DNA from: Cryptomeria japonica | Taxonomy: Eukaryota > Streptophyta > Pinopsida > Cupressales > Cupressaceae | Direction: 5' to 3' | Length of the DNA: 59,500 nucleotides | NCBI RefSeq assembly: GCF_030272615.1 | Contig: NC_081408.1 | Span: 609,184,173 to 609,243,672 of the forward strand | Shown here: positions 11,137-22,558 of the stretch, one piece after another | Layout of the letters: every line of letters begins with the position of its first letter | Position numbering within the stretch: position 1 is the stretch's first letter | Notes under the pieces: generated by a model | Told to the model about the DNA's origin: nothing | Seen by the model: the letters and a program-made list of their open reading frames with translations, nothing else | Databases searched by the model: none | Position numbers and translations under genes: made by a program

Positions 11137-13191
11137 TCTTATTATCTTAGAAAGCATCTCAAATTATTTTGTCATTGTGCACATCCCAAATGAATCTCTA
11201 GTATGGAATGCATTTTAGAACACTGAGATGTCCAAACTAGTTGGTAAGCTTATTGGATAGATAAAACTTATTGAATGTGAAATCCCTCATTTTAGTTTCC
11301 AATTTTGGCTTAATTTATTATGTAATATTAATACCGCGTCACATTTTTATATGGTTTTTATCTTTTGACACTCTTGATTGTCATAATAATTATGACTTTC
11401 TCTTCTAATTGAGTTGGCGTGAAACTTATGTTAGATATTATGATATTTAAATTAGAATTTTTAAATTATATAATATAAGATTATTCTCCTAAATTATTAC
11501 ATAATTTTATTACATATAATTAGTTTATTTATATGTACTCAATTTGTATTGAATGAGATGGTACTACTAATATAATGACATTTTTTGGTTATGGGAATAA
11601 GGAGTTTTGTGAAGGATTGGTTAAGTTAAACAAAATAAATTTGTGAAAGAAAAAAAACAAACAATATATTTATAGTTTCATTAGTGCGATATGATTTGTG
11701 ATTGTAGGGTCGAGTTATCCCAATTATTTAATGTTCTATGCTATTCATTGTCATTTAATCTAATTATTTTGGTCATTGATTATTTTAGTTAATTTTTTTT
11801 GAAAAGTTAGATTTTATAGATACTTGCACATACACATAATTAGAAATATGTGTTACACTTCAATAAATGTATATGTGGAAGTAGAATACACATTTTCACT
11901 AGTGTAGTTATGCTTTGTGTTTTTTCATATATAATTATCTATTGTACATGTCCAAGACTATTAATTCATCTTAAATGAAAAATATAACTTTGTTAAAGGA
12001 TTTCACTGTAAAATATTTGTCATAATTTTTTATTAATCTTCAAAGGTCCTAAGAATATTAGAATATATGACTAAGGTGGTGATCTTGATTAAGTTTCATA
12101 TTTGATTGGTCCTAGGAATGAATGAGTTAAACTTTAGAGAAATTTATACATTTTAAAATATTATCAAATAAGGAAATATAAAAACTCATACTTAAAATAA
12201 AAATAAAAAATTAAGATCAAATTGGTGAGAGGGTTAATGTTTTGCATTGAATTTCATTTATGTAGAAATGATGCCATTTTTAATGATCCACATCACCAAA
12301 GGTGGGAAGTGAGGGATAGAGAATTTAATATCTAGTTGGTAGACAATTCCATTCAATGTAACAATCTTGAATTTTTTAGTGGCCTTTGAAGTTATAGTTG
12401 TATTGATTTATTTGTTAGCTATTTTGAGTTTCCTCTAGTTTAATGGAAAGTTTATGTTGAAATGGTTGCTAAATACTTATCTTAGAAGTAAGAGAATAGA
12501 GAACTATTAAATGTGCTTAAATTATTTTCATAGTTGGTTTGGAGATGAAAGCGGGGAAATGATTTAATTTTTGAAGGGATTGGATTTTGGCATCATAAAA
12601 TTTACTCTATTATTACTTTATTGTCTTCTTTTTGGGAATTGTTTGTATAATTTGATATCATACTCAACTAATTTGAAAGGAGAAATTAAGAAGAATGAGT
12701 GCGTGCTACAATAGATATGTATTGTTTACTTGCAGTATGTTCATTTGATATAGGATTTTTAGTGGTTTTAAAGATGGTTATTTTTAAAGTCTTATCAAGG
12801 AATGCGTTTTAGATGTAAATAAATGTTGAATTTAATTATTGAGTTTTTCTTTAAAAATCTTGAAGTATTAAGAAATAACTTTACTGTGAATATTAATCTA
12901 GTGGAAAATGTTATGTCCTCTTTCTAAAAATAATAATAATTATTTAAAGTAAAGTCAATTATCCTAAAATAGTAAGTCAGGACCTACTGAAAAGTTTACT
13001 TTTAAAGGTGAACTTATTCAAATCAGATTTAATGATAAATTAATGAATGTTGTGTGAAATATTATTGGAGCCAAAGATAATAGAAGACTATTAGTTGTGT
13101 CATTGTTGGTTTGGAGATGAAAGTGGAGAAATGGTTAATTTTTGAAGGAATTGGTTTTTGGTGTTGTCAAATTTACTTTATTATTACTTTA
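11137..13191. other. AT-rich flank with a 572-bp-spaced duplication, no gene seen
   Basis: No coding or RNA gene is visible in this AT-rich stretch. Its main structure is a repeat: the segment from about 12500 recurs at about 13075 (GTTGGTTTGGAGATGAAAG at 12533 and 13105). The second copy stops at 13191 because element B inserted there, and it resumes at 22559. Confidence 0.6.
12500..12910. repeat. First copy of a dispersed duplication
   Basis: Bases 12500-12620 match 13075-13191, and bases 12618-12905 match about 22559-22835 (shared words GGATTTTTAGTGGTTTTAAA and CTTATCAAGGAATG). The two matches join at the insertion point of B, so the second copy was once continuous. After AATATTAATCTA the copies diverge. 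Confidence 0.75.
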
Positions 13192-13396
13192 TGTTAGAAT
13201 AAATAATACTCAAGCTTAGACATTTATTGTTTTAAGTGCATTTATTAGCTGAGATGTTGAATTCTAATTGATGTTCACCTACCCTCTCATCCTTTTGAGA
13301 AACATGGCCTCATCCTATGTTATCTCATCTCTTATATAAACAAGCTATTGTACATATTGTATCTTGGATCATTTCATTCTGTGGTTAAATATATCA
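13192..13396 (+). repeat. 5' LTR of B, internally deleted
   Basis: This LTR matches 20759-21006 (shared TTAGGTGCATTTATTAG-like and ATCATCCTATGTT words). It lacks the last 60 or so bases present in the 3' LTR. It contains TATATAAA at 13333-13340, a likely TATA box, with the matching CCTATATAAG in the 3' copy. Confidence 0.75.
13333..13340 (+). promoter_or_regulatory. TATA box in B 5' LTR
   Basis: TATATAAA in the LTR is conserved in position with TATATAAG near 20935 in the 3' LTR, as expected of a U3 core promoter. Confidence 0.45.
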
Positions 13397-13398
13397 TT

Positions 13399-13410
13399 TG
13401 GTATCTAAGC
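13399..13410 (+). other. Primer-binding site of B
   Basis: TGGTATCTAAGC follows the 5' LTR by two bases. It differs from the initiator-Met tRNA motif TGGTATCAGAGC at two positions. Confidence 0.7.
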
Positions 13411-16400
13411 CTACGGCTAGCGTTTCTTTTCGGCATCGAGAGCCCTCACCAGAGCAGTTTAGGTCCCAAGAATCTTACTGATTGGTGATATATCTCTCAC
13501 CATTTCATTTGATAGACCCTAACGTTCTTTATTTGTTCGTTCCTGATTATTTATTATATCTACATCTTTAGTTTGATTGTTAAAGACTGCAAATTTCTGT
13601 TTGCCCTATTCACTGGTGGCTTGTCCAATCACTCAAAGTCACATATGCATCGATCATTGAGGGCCAATTTTGTATTCCCTTTGGCTGTGGTTTGTAGTTG
13701 TGATCATTTATATGTGGAGGCCGCATTTTTTATTGATTAGTTGGGTGCATCGTACTTCGCTGGACAACGCCATCTTTAAAGTTGTCAGATTACTTTCTTT
13801 TGGGGTTTTTTCTATTCATGCAGGCTCGTCTCATTGCATGCACCGTTTCCTTGGCTGGCATATTGAGTTTCAGTTGTGTATTTGGTTTGTCAACCCATTT
13901 ATTTGTGTCACAGCAGCTGTAATCCTCTCTTGTGGGCTATCTCTTCAGCCTAGCTTGTGAATTATTTGCTTGGTTCGAGTTGTTATTAGTTCCTGCCAGC
14001 AGGAAACTATAGGGGAGGCTTTCTTTACTAACTCGTGATTAAACTCATAGGAAGCTGCCAATCAGAAATTGCTCTCTTGTTATATTTCTGTTTGTATCTA
14101 TGTTAATGTTATGTTCATTCATGGAAAGATCAAGTTTTTTAAATATTAAATTTTCGTAATTTATTTTTCCCTTATTTGATCGAGCTAAAACTGACAGAAA
14201 TAAACTGATAGAGAAAAGTGTATTGCAGGAGCTAAGACACATTCCACGATGTCACTGGGACTGTATTTCAAGATCTAGTTAGATACGTTGCGGTCTACGC
14301 TTCCACATTTTTGCATGCACCTTACACAGAGTCCACATATCTTCTTTATGTATCCACGTTTTCCATATAGGTTGTGCGATGGTAGATTCCTTGCATATTG
14401 AGAATGCCTATTACCTTGATGGTGAGACAATTTAGCACCATCCAGCTGCTTGAGCCCATGAAAGTTTTCACAGATTTGGTGATTTTCCCAGGTGAGGCTT
14501 TGCTTTCAGGAAATGCTTTTTACTGTTTAGGGTTTCACAAATTTTGCAAGATTTATTTGTTAATGAAACATAGAAAATTGTCCCTTGGTGTGTAGCTTGA
14601 TGATGTTTTGCTGCTTGAAATCTGTTTAGATTTAAAGCATTAATTTACTATTATTTGTTTCAAATCCATTTCTTTTCCCACGGTTGCCAAGACCGTTACC
14701 TCCAGGAATTTTTCAAGTTTTTAAGCAGGAACGGGAAGGGAATTCCAGAATCATAATTGTAGAGTGCCCATGTTTTAGAATTTACTATAGGTACATCTTC
14801 ACATTTCTCTTTGCCTTGCTACCATGGAAAATAATGAGCCCTGTGTGCATGCTTACAACAACCCCGACTTTTGTGAAGGAAGATTATTCACACTGATAGG
14901 TGAAGTGGGAGGCATGAAAGCCCTCTGCATTTGCTCAAAACTCATCGACAACTCATTCACGAAGCACACTGTTAGTGATTATGATTTTGTTTATAGCCTT
15001 TTTCATTTTCTGGGTTTGGTTTCAAATCTGTTTTAAACCTACTTAACTAGGGTAGTGGACATATCTATTTGATTAGGGCAATTACTATCCACTCAAATGA
15101 TATGAATGTGCTGGACTCTAGCTGCATACACTGCCAGCTTTCCATTTTAATAAAAATTAGAACTTAAATATTTAGTTTTTTCTATATAATTTCTCATGAT
15201 ACATGTTTTCAGAATGCTTATAGATTCTTATCTATATCTCCTTAACACTCAAATAAGATCACGGTGAGTCTATTTATTATTATGTAATATCGTTTGGCCA
15301 TGCTTATGTCTGCTTGGTATTTGTCACTACCATGTTTGGTTGTTTGTTTTGGACAAAGCTATTCAAGACACAATACTGATTGTGAAGATGTTAAAAAGAG
15401 TATTGTATTGTATTGTATGATTGTAATATAATAAATACTGTTGTATTCTAGTGAATTTATGTTAAATAATATATAGTTGTATTTTATTAAATTTTATATG
15501 TTTGGGATTTAATTTATATTCTAATCATTTGTCTTCCCTCCTACATGAATAATGTTTCTTTTGAATAGGCAGGATTATTCTGTATTTGTGAAATAATGCT
15601 GAACTCACAAACCTGCAAAAGTCAAGCTTTCAGGACATTGCTTGGGTTCATAGCACACCTTGCACTGTTGCACATATACCTTCCTAATAACATGGACACC
15701 CTAATTAATCCAGATTTGAAACAGTCTATGTAGTAGTAGGTTCATTGATCCAATGACAAACAGACTGAACCCGTTATGGATATAAAGAACAACTTTACCA
15801 ATACTTTTCCCCAAGGGCTTATGATATTCCTCTTCATAAATTTCAGTCCTGCGTTTCCCCACTTATTTAATAAAATTATATAGCCCTAAGTGACGAAACC
15901 TATATTCACTCTTTTGAATTACCGATGATTACTCCAACATCATACAACTAAGCTACATGATATAGAACATTCCTGTTTTGGCATGGTAATGTAGGGTAAT
16001 GTAGGTGTAGATTAAAGAAGTAGAGAAAATTTCACACCCATTTCTCTTATAATTTCCAGTATAAAAGATAATGCTGTTCGAAAAAGGTGAAACTATTGCA
16101 TTACATTATCTGAACTTGTTATATTGGTTGTTTTCAGCAACTAATATATCTTATTTTATTGCTAGAATCTGAATTGATTGAATGCATGAAATTTAATTGT
16201 TAACGAGTTAAGGTATCATGTACAGTTTTTCAATATACAACTTACCTTAAAACATTTAATATATCATTTCCCAAATTTGAGCTCAGATGATTTTATAACA
16301 TTCCCATTAAGTGATTAATGCTTTATTTGAACACTATAAATGTTTTGCTTGCTTTGGACATCATTCAATTGAAAAAGTTTTATAACCTTATGAAACTTTG

Positions 16401-16715
16401 CTGATTAGAACACAAAACATAGAACACGAACATAGAACACGGTGAAACTGATATAGCGAATGCAAATGCCATACTGAGCAGAGTGAATTGAAATTAGACA
16501 ATTCCCTCAAATTTGATGATTTGTCAGTGGTGTCTGTTTCTTCATTGGACTATAATAAAACTTTGACAACCTTATTATTTTTTTGGAAATAATGTTCTAC
16601 CATGAATTTCAGGCTCTCAAACATGGAATCTAGTTCTGAGTCGAATCTTGTTCAAATCATTTTAATAGTTTTTGTCATTAAAATGTACAACATATTTAAT
16701 TGGTAAACAATGTTT

Positions 16716-16813
16716 AGAATTAGTTCTATGAATAAAATGCACAACATAGGAATTAGTTTTGTAAATAAAATGTACAACATAGGAATTAGTTTTGTAAATA
16801 AAATGTACAACAT
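16716..16813. repeat. 33-bp tandem repeat, about three copies
   Basis: The unit GGAATTAGTTTTGTAAATAA plus AATGTACAACATA is repeated from 16749 and 16782, with a more divergent copy just before. Confidence 0.85.
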
Positions 16814-17400
16814 AATAACACACATTTACTGAATTTTATTTACAACTTCAATTTGATGTCACTTATGGTTGTCTTATTCTATATATTTAGATTAAAACTA
16901 GTTTCGAATGTGGATCTTAAGTTAGGAATACTTGCAAAAGTTCATACTATTTAGTGATATCTAATTTTTTAGATTTTCCAGAAGAATGTTTTCATATAGC
17001 TTACTATGTCCTTTAAAAAATGGGGAAAAATTATTAGGTGTCACAAATTTTCACAACAGATACCAGCTTTGCAGATGTAAAGATTACAGTGCATTCTTGC
17101 AAAGTATTCATGTCTATTAAAGACAACAACACATCAGAATTTGAGTTTCAACAGTTATTGACAGTAGTCCGTAACAATTGTTTTTATCCCCCAAAAATAT
17201 CATTATAATTTTTTATGTACTACTAGATTAACACCAGTCAGAACTAATGATTAATGATTCATGCATTCGTGTATGGCCCATTTTCACAGGCTAGGTCTTC
17301 ATGTGATTGACATAGATGACACTGTTATCATTAGCTATGTCCATGACGCAGCTGAACTTGATACACAACCATAGATAAGTTTTATTTATGATTCTTTGTA

Positions 17401-17754
17401 TGCATGTTGGACCGTTTTATCATCTTGGATTTAGACAGAAACAGGTAATCGATTGGATTCCCTCCATATTAAGAAAGTTAACAGAATTAAAATTCCCCTC
17501 ATTTACTTTAGGTTTACTTCTAATTTGGCAGATTATGCAAAAACGAAGGGCTACGATCAAACGTATAGTCTTGAGTATGCATGTTGGACCGTTTTATCAT
17601 CTTGGATTTAGACAGAAACAGGTAATCGATTGGATTCCCTCCATATTAAGAAAGTTAACAGAATTAAAATTCCCCTCATTTACTTTAGGTTTACTTCTAA
17701 TTTGGCAGATTATGCAAAAACGAAGGGCTACGATCAAACGTATAGTCTTGAGAT
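17401..17754. repeat. Perfect 177-bp tandem duplication
   Basis: TGCATGTTGGACCG starts at 17401 and again at 17578, and the two 177-base units look identical base for base. 177 is a multiple of three, so an open frame (17388-17831) reads through both copies and repeats 59 residues. Such identity implies either a recent event or an assembly error. Confidence 0.95.
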
Positions 17755-17993
17755 GGGTGGTGTTTCACCATGTTTTAGCAGTTAAAATAAGGCTTCATAA
17801 TATTTGCCATTCTTTATGCTTTCTATACTAGAAAGGGAAGTTAGATGATCATGCACCAGAGCTTTTTCTGCATGGTTGGAGGATTAATTTTATATCTCCC
17901 AATTCCTCTCATTTCTTAGAAATGTTCTCCTTGTTAAAACACATATTTCTAGAGTGTATATGGTTTAACCTTGTGCTATTTTATTAAACGAGT

Positions 17994-18100
17994 AAAGTTC
18001 TTATAGCAATTAAATCAAAATAAAAATTTAACTGTATATGGCATATTTTATGAAATGAATAAAGTTCTTATAGCAATTAAATCAAAATAAAATTTAATCG
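17994..18100. repeat. 67-bp-spaced tandem duplication
   Basis: AAAGTTCTTATAGCAATTAA starts at 17994 and at 18061, followed in both by ATCAAAATAAAA. About 40 bases are shared. A further 20-bp direct repeat (GCACAACTATCCTACCACAC) lies just downstream near 18140-18190. Confidence 0.85.
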
Positions 18101-19776
18101 GTGCTGATACTATTTCACTTTTTCCAAATCTGTCAACGACAGCACAACTATCCTACCACACAAACAACTGCACAACTATCCTACCACACCTCGGCAGGAA
18201 CTTAGCTGCTCTGCAGCTCTTGTTTGCCTGGACGACTTTGTAGTTTGCAATTTTTCTAAAGATTGTGATGGCAATGCATTTGGATCTGATTTGACCTTAC
18301 GATTGTTTTGGCTCTGGTTTATTTGATTAATCGCCATTTATCTGCTTTGTTTGAACAACTGTTGAAAGTATTGGCGAGTCGCCAATGGTGTGATAGTGGA
18401 GTCTGCAAATTGTGTGGTTCATATGTTTTTTGTTTACTGCCATGATTTGCATTGAGATTGGGACTCCTTAGATTGGTTGATCATATTTGATAAATTGGAA
18501 ACCTATTTTTGGCAGTTGGCAGCATACTGGATCAACATTTTTTGATGGAGGGTTTTATATCATCTGGATGTAGTTTGATGATCCTACTTGTTTCGGTTTG
18601 GCCTACACATTAATCCATGGTTGGGCCGATATCGCATCTTGGTTGTTGTTTCAAGTTGTTGATCGGGTTCCAACGACATACAAATTCTTTAATCAGCCCA
18701 TGGTTTTTCACTTCCATGCAAAGTAATTAAGGTTGGGCCCATCCGTAGCCTTTTTTTTGGTGTGGCATGTGGGACTTCAGTCCCACATTTCTTGTGTGGT
18801 ATTTGTTCTTTACTATTTTTATAGCATGGCAGTGACACATGATTCCAGTGCTAGTAGAAAGTTTTTGCCAACGCCCGTGCGCCCAATTGACTTGAATGAT
18901 AATGTATTTTGAACTGACGTGGCCTGAGAACCGATCACATGTTTTGATTATTGAGCTTCTATGCCACATATTTTGCTTATTGAGCTTCTATGCACTAAAG
19001 GGGCGTTTTTTTTGGGTCAATCAGATTTCTACTTCATTTTTTTCCCTCTTTGGCTATTTTTTTTTATCATCTTGGGAGTTTCTATATATATGTTAGGCTC
19101 TATCTTTGAGTTTGCTGTCTGTTGTTTTTTTTTTTTGAAGAATTGTCATTGTCTGTAAATGGGTTTTCCATTTAATCTTTTTTTGATACCTTTGTTGACA
19201 TTGACATGTAGAATTGGACTCTATTTGTATCCTCGTACAATTATTATTTTCAAAAATGGAAGTAAACGCAAATCTCTTTCTAGAGAAGCTCTTAATTGGA
19301 AAAATCCTTCAATTTCAATTTGAAGTTAGGCATAACAAACATAGAACAATTAAAGCTTTAATCGTTATTTTTGTTTATTGGTGATATATAATGCTTTTTC
19401 AAGCTATTAAATATAATACAAAAGACATTCTGTAAATAATGTATTGTATCCAATACAAATTATGTTGATTCGTTAGAAAAGAGTGGGAATTATACACAAT
19501 GGAGAGATGACATTATCACCCATCTTCAATGGCTTCAAATGTTGCTGCTACATTTGTATGATCTAGTTCCTCTACCTAGCACACCTAGTAAGAGATTTGC
19601 TTGAAATTGCAAAATGGATAATGTGGAGTTATTGGTATGCATGTAGATGATGACATTTTGGGGTCTATTATTGATTTTGAGTGTCCTCATGCTTTTTGGA
19701 CTCACTAATCAACCATTCCCAAATGATCCTCTTTTAGATTGTAGTATGCTTCTTCATCCTATAGAAAAGATACCCT

Positions 19777-20525
19777 ATGATTATGATACTATTATGGGAA
19801 TTTGAGACGTTGGAATATTTTGAGATTTCATATGAGGATGAGCTTGTTTTAGAGGCTCTTGATTCTTCTTCTGAGATAGTTTATCCACCTTCACATCCAT
19901 TGACTTCTTATCCAGAGTCCTTGATTGAGACTCCCATCATTCTTGATCAACATGATCATCATTGTCTTTTAGACTTGTATGGAGGACACATTCAATATTT
20001 TAGATTTGTGGTTGTAGGCTGGATTCCAATCTAATGTCTTATACTTGGCTTCTCATTCTTCTTCTACAAATTTGGAGGGCATATTTATTTGAGGGGTTTT
20101 CTCTCCTTTTTGATGACAATCATTGCATTCATGTTACATCATATTCATCTTTGGAATTTGTTCTACATCAGTTTCCACATAGTTCCAATTTGTCACTTTC
20201 TTTTTTATTTGGGCATGTACCTAGTTGGATTGTGACATCATTGTCTTTCATGGACAAGGAGACACATGAGCAATTTTTAGAAACATCATTGTACATTTGG
20301 ATTCCACTTCCTACCAATTCATATCTAGAATGGGAAGCATATCTGCATCTCTACATGGTTTTGTTTCTTCCTAAGGGGAGACAAATGTTTTGTAAGCATT
20401 GGATCTTGTTGTCTTCAAACATTTACCATTCATTAATAAGGGCATACACAGTCTCTCATCTTACTTCCCATGGGGAGGTTATTGATTGGATTCTCATTAT
20501 GGATCTAGTTCTTGGGGGTTGTTAG
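19777..20525 (+). pseudogene. Orphan ORF of element B, related to the D ORF
   Basis: Two adjoining open pieces (19777-20034 and 20034-20525) read as one protein broken by a frameshift or stop. The second piece contains FEGFSLLFDDNH, then PTNSYLEWEAYLHLYMV, LLPKG-like FLPKG, and ends LVLGGC. Element D on the other strand encodes FEGLSLLFDDRH, PTNSYPKWKEFMHLYLV, LLPKG and an end in VVCGGYH. The two differ in nearly half their residues but keep the same order, so they probably shared a real coding sequence. I do not recognise the family. It sits 230 bases before the 3' LTR, where the tail of pol or an extra 3' ORF would be expected in a Copia element. Confidence 0.5.
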
Positions 20526-20745
20526 TGTTGAGACGTCCATTCATCACTCATCCTATCACTTACCTTCATTTTCATTATCTCTTTTCTGGAGAGGAGTTTG
20601 GTCCCATGAGGTTTTTTCCTTTTCTTTGTTTGTAAGAGATTAGTTACATGATTAGTTGTACATGGGTACCTAACATGGCCTAGTTGTTCAGACCCATCAT
20701 TATATCATATTGTATTTTGCATAAGAATTCTTCTCCCTAAGTTGC

Positions 20746-20758
20746 ACTTAAGAGGGGA
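20746..20758 (+). other. Polypurine tract of B
   Basis: AAGAGGGGA lies directly before the 3' LTR start TGCTGGAGTAAA, the position where plus-strand DNA synthesis is primed. The same kind of sequence precedes the 3' LTR of E (AAGGTGGGG). Confidence 0.6.
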
Positions 20759-22553
20759 TGCTGGAGTAAATATTATTTACTCACGATTAAGTTCAACTTA
20801 AGCATTTAATATTTTAGGTGCATTTATTAGTTGGGTTGTTGAGCGATAGTTGATGTTTAAATACTCTCTACCTACCTTCTCATCCTACTGAGATATGTAA
20901 TCATCCTATGTTCTCTCATCTCTTATCTTTTGCCTATATAAGAAGTCTATTGTACACATTGCAATATATCTCAATACATCTTTTCATTCTAAGGTGAAAT
21001 GCATCATTTCTCTCTGTTGGCATAACTGATAGAGATGATGATGTACCTGTAAATGATGATGATGATATATTGATGGACTATTGGTGATGATATATTGATG
21101 AACTGTTGGTGATGATATAATTATGATATGATGCTCTATGATCAGTTATTTGTGTTGTCATTGATGACAACCATGTTTGTTTATGTTTGTATATCATCTA
21201 AGCTATCTAAGCCTAACTGGTAATGTAATGTTTGCTAAGTTGACAGTGAACTAGTAAGCAGGAACAGTGAAGGAGATGGTTGTGGTAGAGATCCATGTTG
21301 AGTTAGGTGTTACGGTCTGACATGTATGCTTATGACATTGTAATGAGTCTATGACACGTACCACATCATGTTTGGAGAACCTGAAGTCATATTTGTAATT
21401 GACTGTTGTATATTCAGTGTAGGGTTTGAGAACTAGTGACAAGATCTTTAACCGGTGATGTTTTATGGTTTGGCAGTAAATCTTTTCATGATCTTATCTT
21501 AGTGGTGATGTGTCAGAATCCGTGTGAATGGATAAGATGTTATTTGAGTGCATTCAAGGAGCCAATTTCTTTAAAAACAACGAAGTGCTTAGCAAAATAT
21601 GATAAGGGTTTGACAACTTATCAGATCGATGTGTGATGATGTGTTATGATCATTCAACGATTGTAATTGTCTTGAAATTTGTTGTAATAACCTGTAATGA
21701 TTTGATATGATCTATGATGTAAATTCAATGTATTTTAAATTTAGTTTGGATTATGTACCCGACCTAGTTGAAAAGTGTATTTAGGTCGAGTTTGAGAAGA
21801 GTTTCTGTGTCAGTGATTAGAGAAGGAGAGTGTGTCGAACTAGATCGAGATGTCTGCATGTGTGAAGCAGATTGGAGCTGAAATGGATCTGTACTAGCAA
21901 GTAGAGAGTGGTGTGATCAGGTCGTTACCTATTGTTCCCTAACAATTACAGCAGTATTAAAATCCCTTAACCGGGTAGGTCCTAACAGGCCTGATATTGT
22001 AAATCCCTTCACCGGGTGGCTCATTAATTTGAGTTTAAATCCTTTAGCAAGGTTACTCCTAATAGGATTGAGGTTAAAATCCCTTCACCGGGTGACTCCT
22101 AACAAGGTCTGCTCTTAACTGAACATTATTGTAAAGCTCCTAACCGGGCTAGGCTTTTAATAGGGCGCATTTCGAAAGAATGCAAATTTTGTGGGTACCA
22201 ATTCGCACCGTGGTTTTTCCCATTTGGGTTCCACGTGAAAAATATCAATGTTCATATGGTGGTTGATTTGTTTATGTGTGGATTTGATATCATTACATTG
22301 CTTACACGTTGATGAACACATGAATGAGTAGTTTGGTAAATCTACTTTTAAGTGATTGATTGAGTAGTTACCGGTACTAGTTATGAATTGTTTTGAGAAG
22401 TATTTTCAGATTGGTGGAAGATTTCAGTTTATTGTTATTATTGATTCACCCCCCTCCCCCCTCTCAGTAATAACCAAAATCCTCACAATAACACTCTCTT
22501 CATGTAAAAGTTATTTGTAGTTTGTGATCTTGTCTTGGGAGCTTGCTCCAACA
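20759..22553 (+). repeat. 3' LTR of B, split by solo LTR C
   Basis: The LTR runs 20759-21014 and resumes at 22499-22553 after the solo LTR and its duplicated target, about 311 bp in all. It ends GCTTGCTCCAACA. The resumed part has no counterpart in the shorter 5' LTR, which is best explained by a deletion there. Confidence 0.7.
21015..22493 (+). repeat. Solo LTR C (Copia type)
   Basis: The segment begins TGTTGGCATAACTG and ends CACAATAACA, and is flanked by a perfect 5-bp duplication CTCTC at 21010-21014 and 22494-22498. It has no internal region. Near its end is TTGATTCACC followed by a C-rich tract, as in the LTRs of A and F, so it belongs to a related Copia family. It also contains a GAT-rich start and several copies of a motif ending in ACCGGGT (21960-22150). 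Recombination between two LTRs would leave exactly this. Confidence 0.88.
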
Positions 22554-22558
22554 CTCTA

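Larger units (their letters stand above)
13411..19560 (+). other. B internal region with exon-like blocks, no pol
   Basis: This 6-kb stretch has no retrotransposon motif that I recognise. Short coding-like blocks end at plausible splice donors: near 14380-14490 (before CAG/GTGAGG), 14685-14790 (before TATAG/GTACAT) and 14824-14970. An acceptor-like TTTTCACAG/GC precedes LGLHVIDIDDTVIISYVHD at about 17290. I cannot name a source gene and some blocks contain stops. Local tandem repeats lie near 16716-16813 (33-bp unit), 17401-17754 (177-bp unit) and 17994-18100 (67-bp spacing). A captured gene fragment is possible but unproven. Confidence 0.35.
13192..22553 (+). mobile_element. LTR element B, pol-less, Copia-like ends
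   Basis: B starts TGTTAGAATAAAT and ends GCTTGCTCCAACA. It is flanked by CTTTA (13187-13191) and CTCTA (22554-22558), a target-site duplication with one transition, and it splits a repeat whose uninterrupted copy lies at 12500-12910. It has a PBS and a purine tract at the expected places. Without the solo LTR C it is about 7.9 kb. I find no RT, integrase or protease motif in any frame, so B looks non-autonomous. Its 3' part carries an unrecognised ORF related to one in element D. Confidence 0.8.

Noticed and set aside
13670-13960. 96-codon plus-strand frame in element B
   Set aside because: No recognisable domain, tryptophan- and cysteine-rich chance translation of leader sequence, no second copy to compare.
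17388-17831. 147-codon frame as a two-repeat protein
   Set aside because: The repeat is a perfect DNA duplication, so the repeated protein is no evidence of selection on coding.
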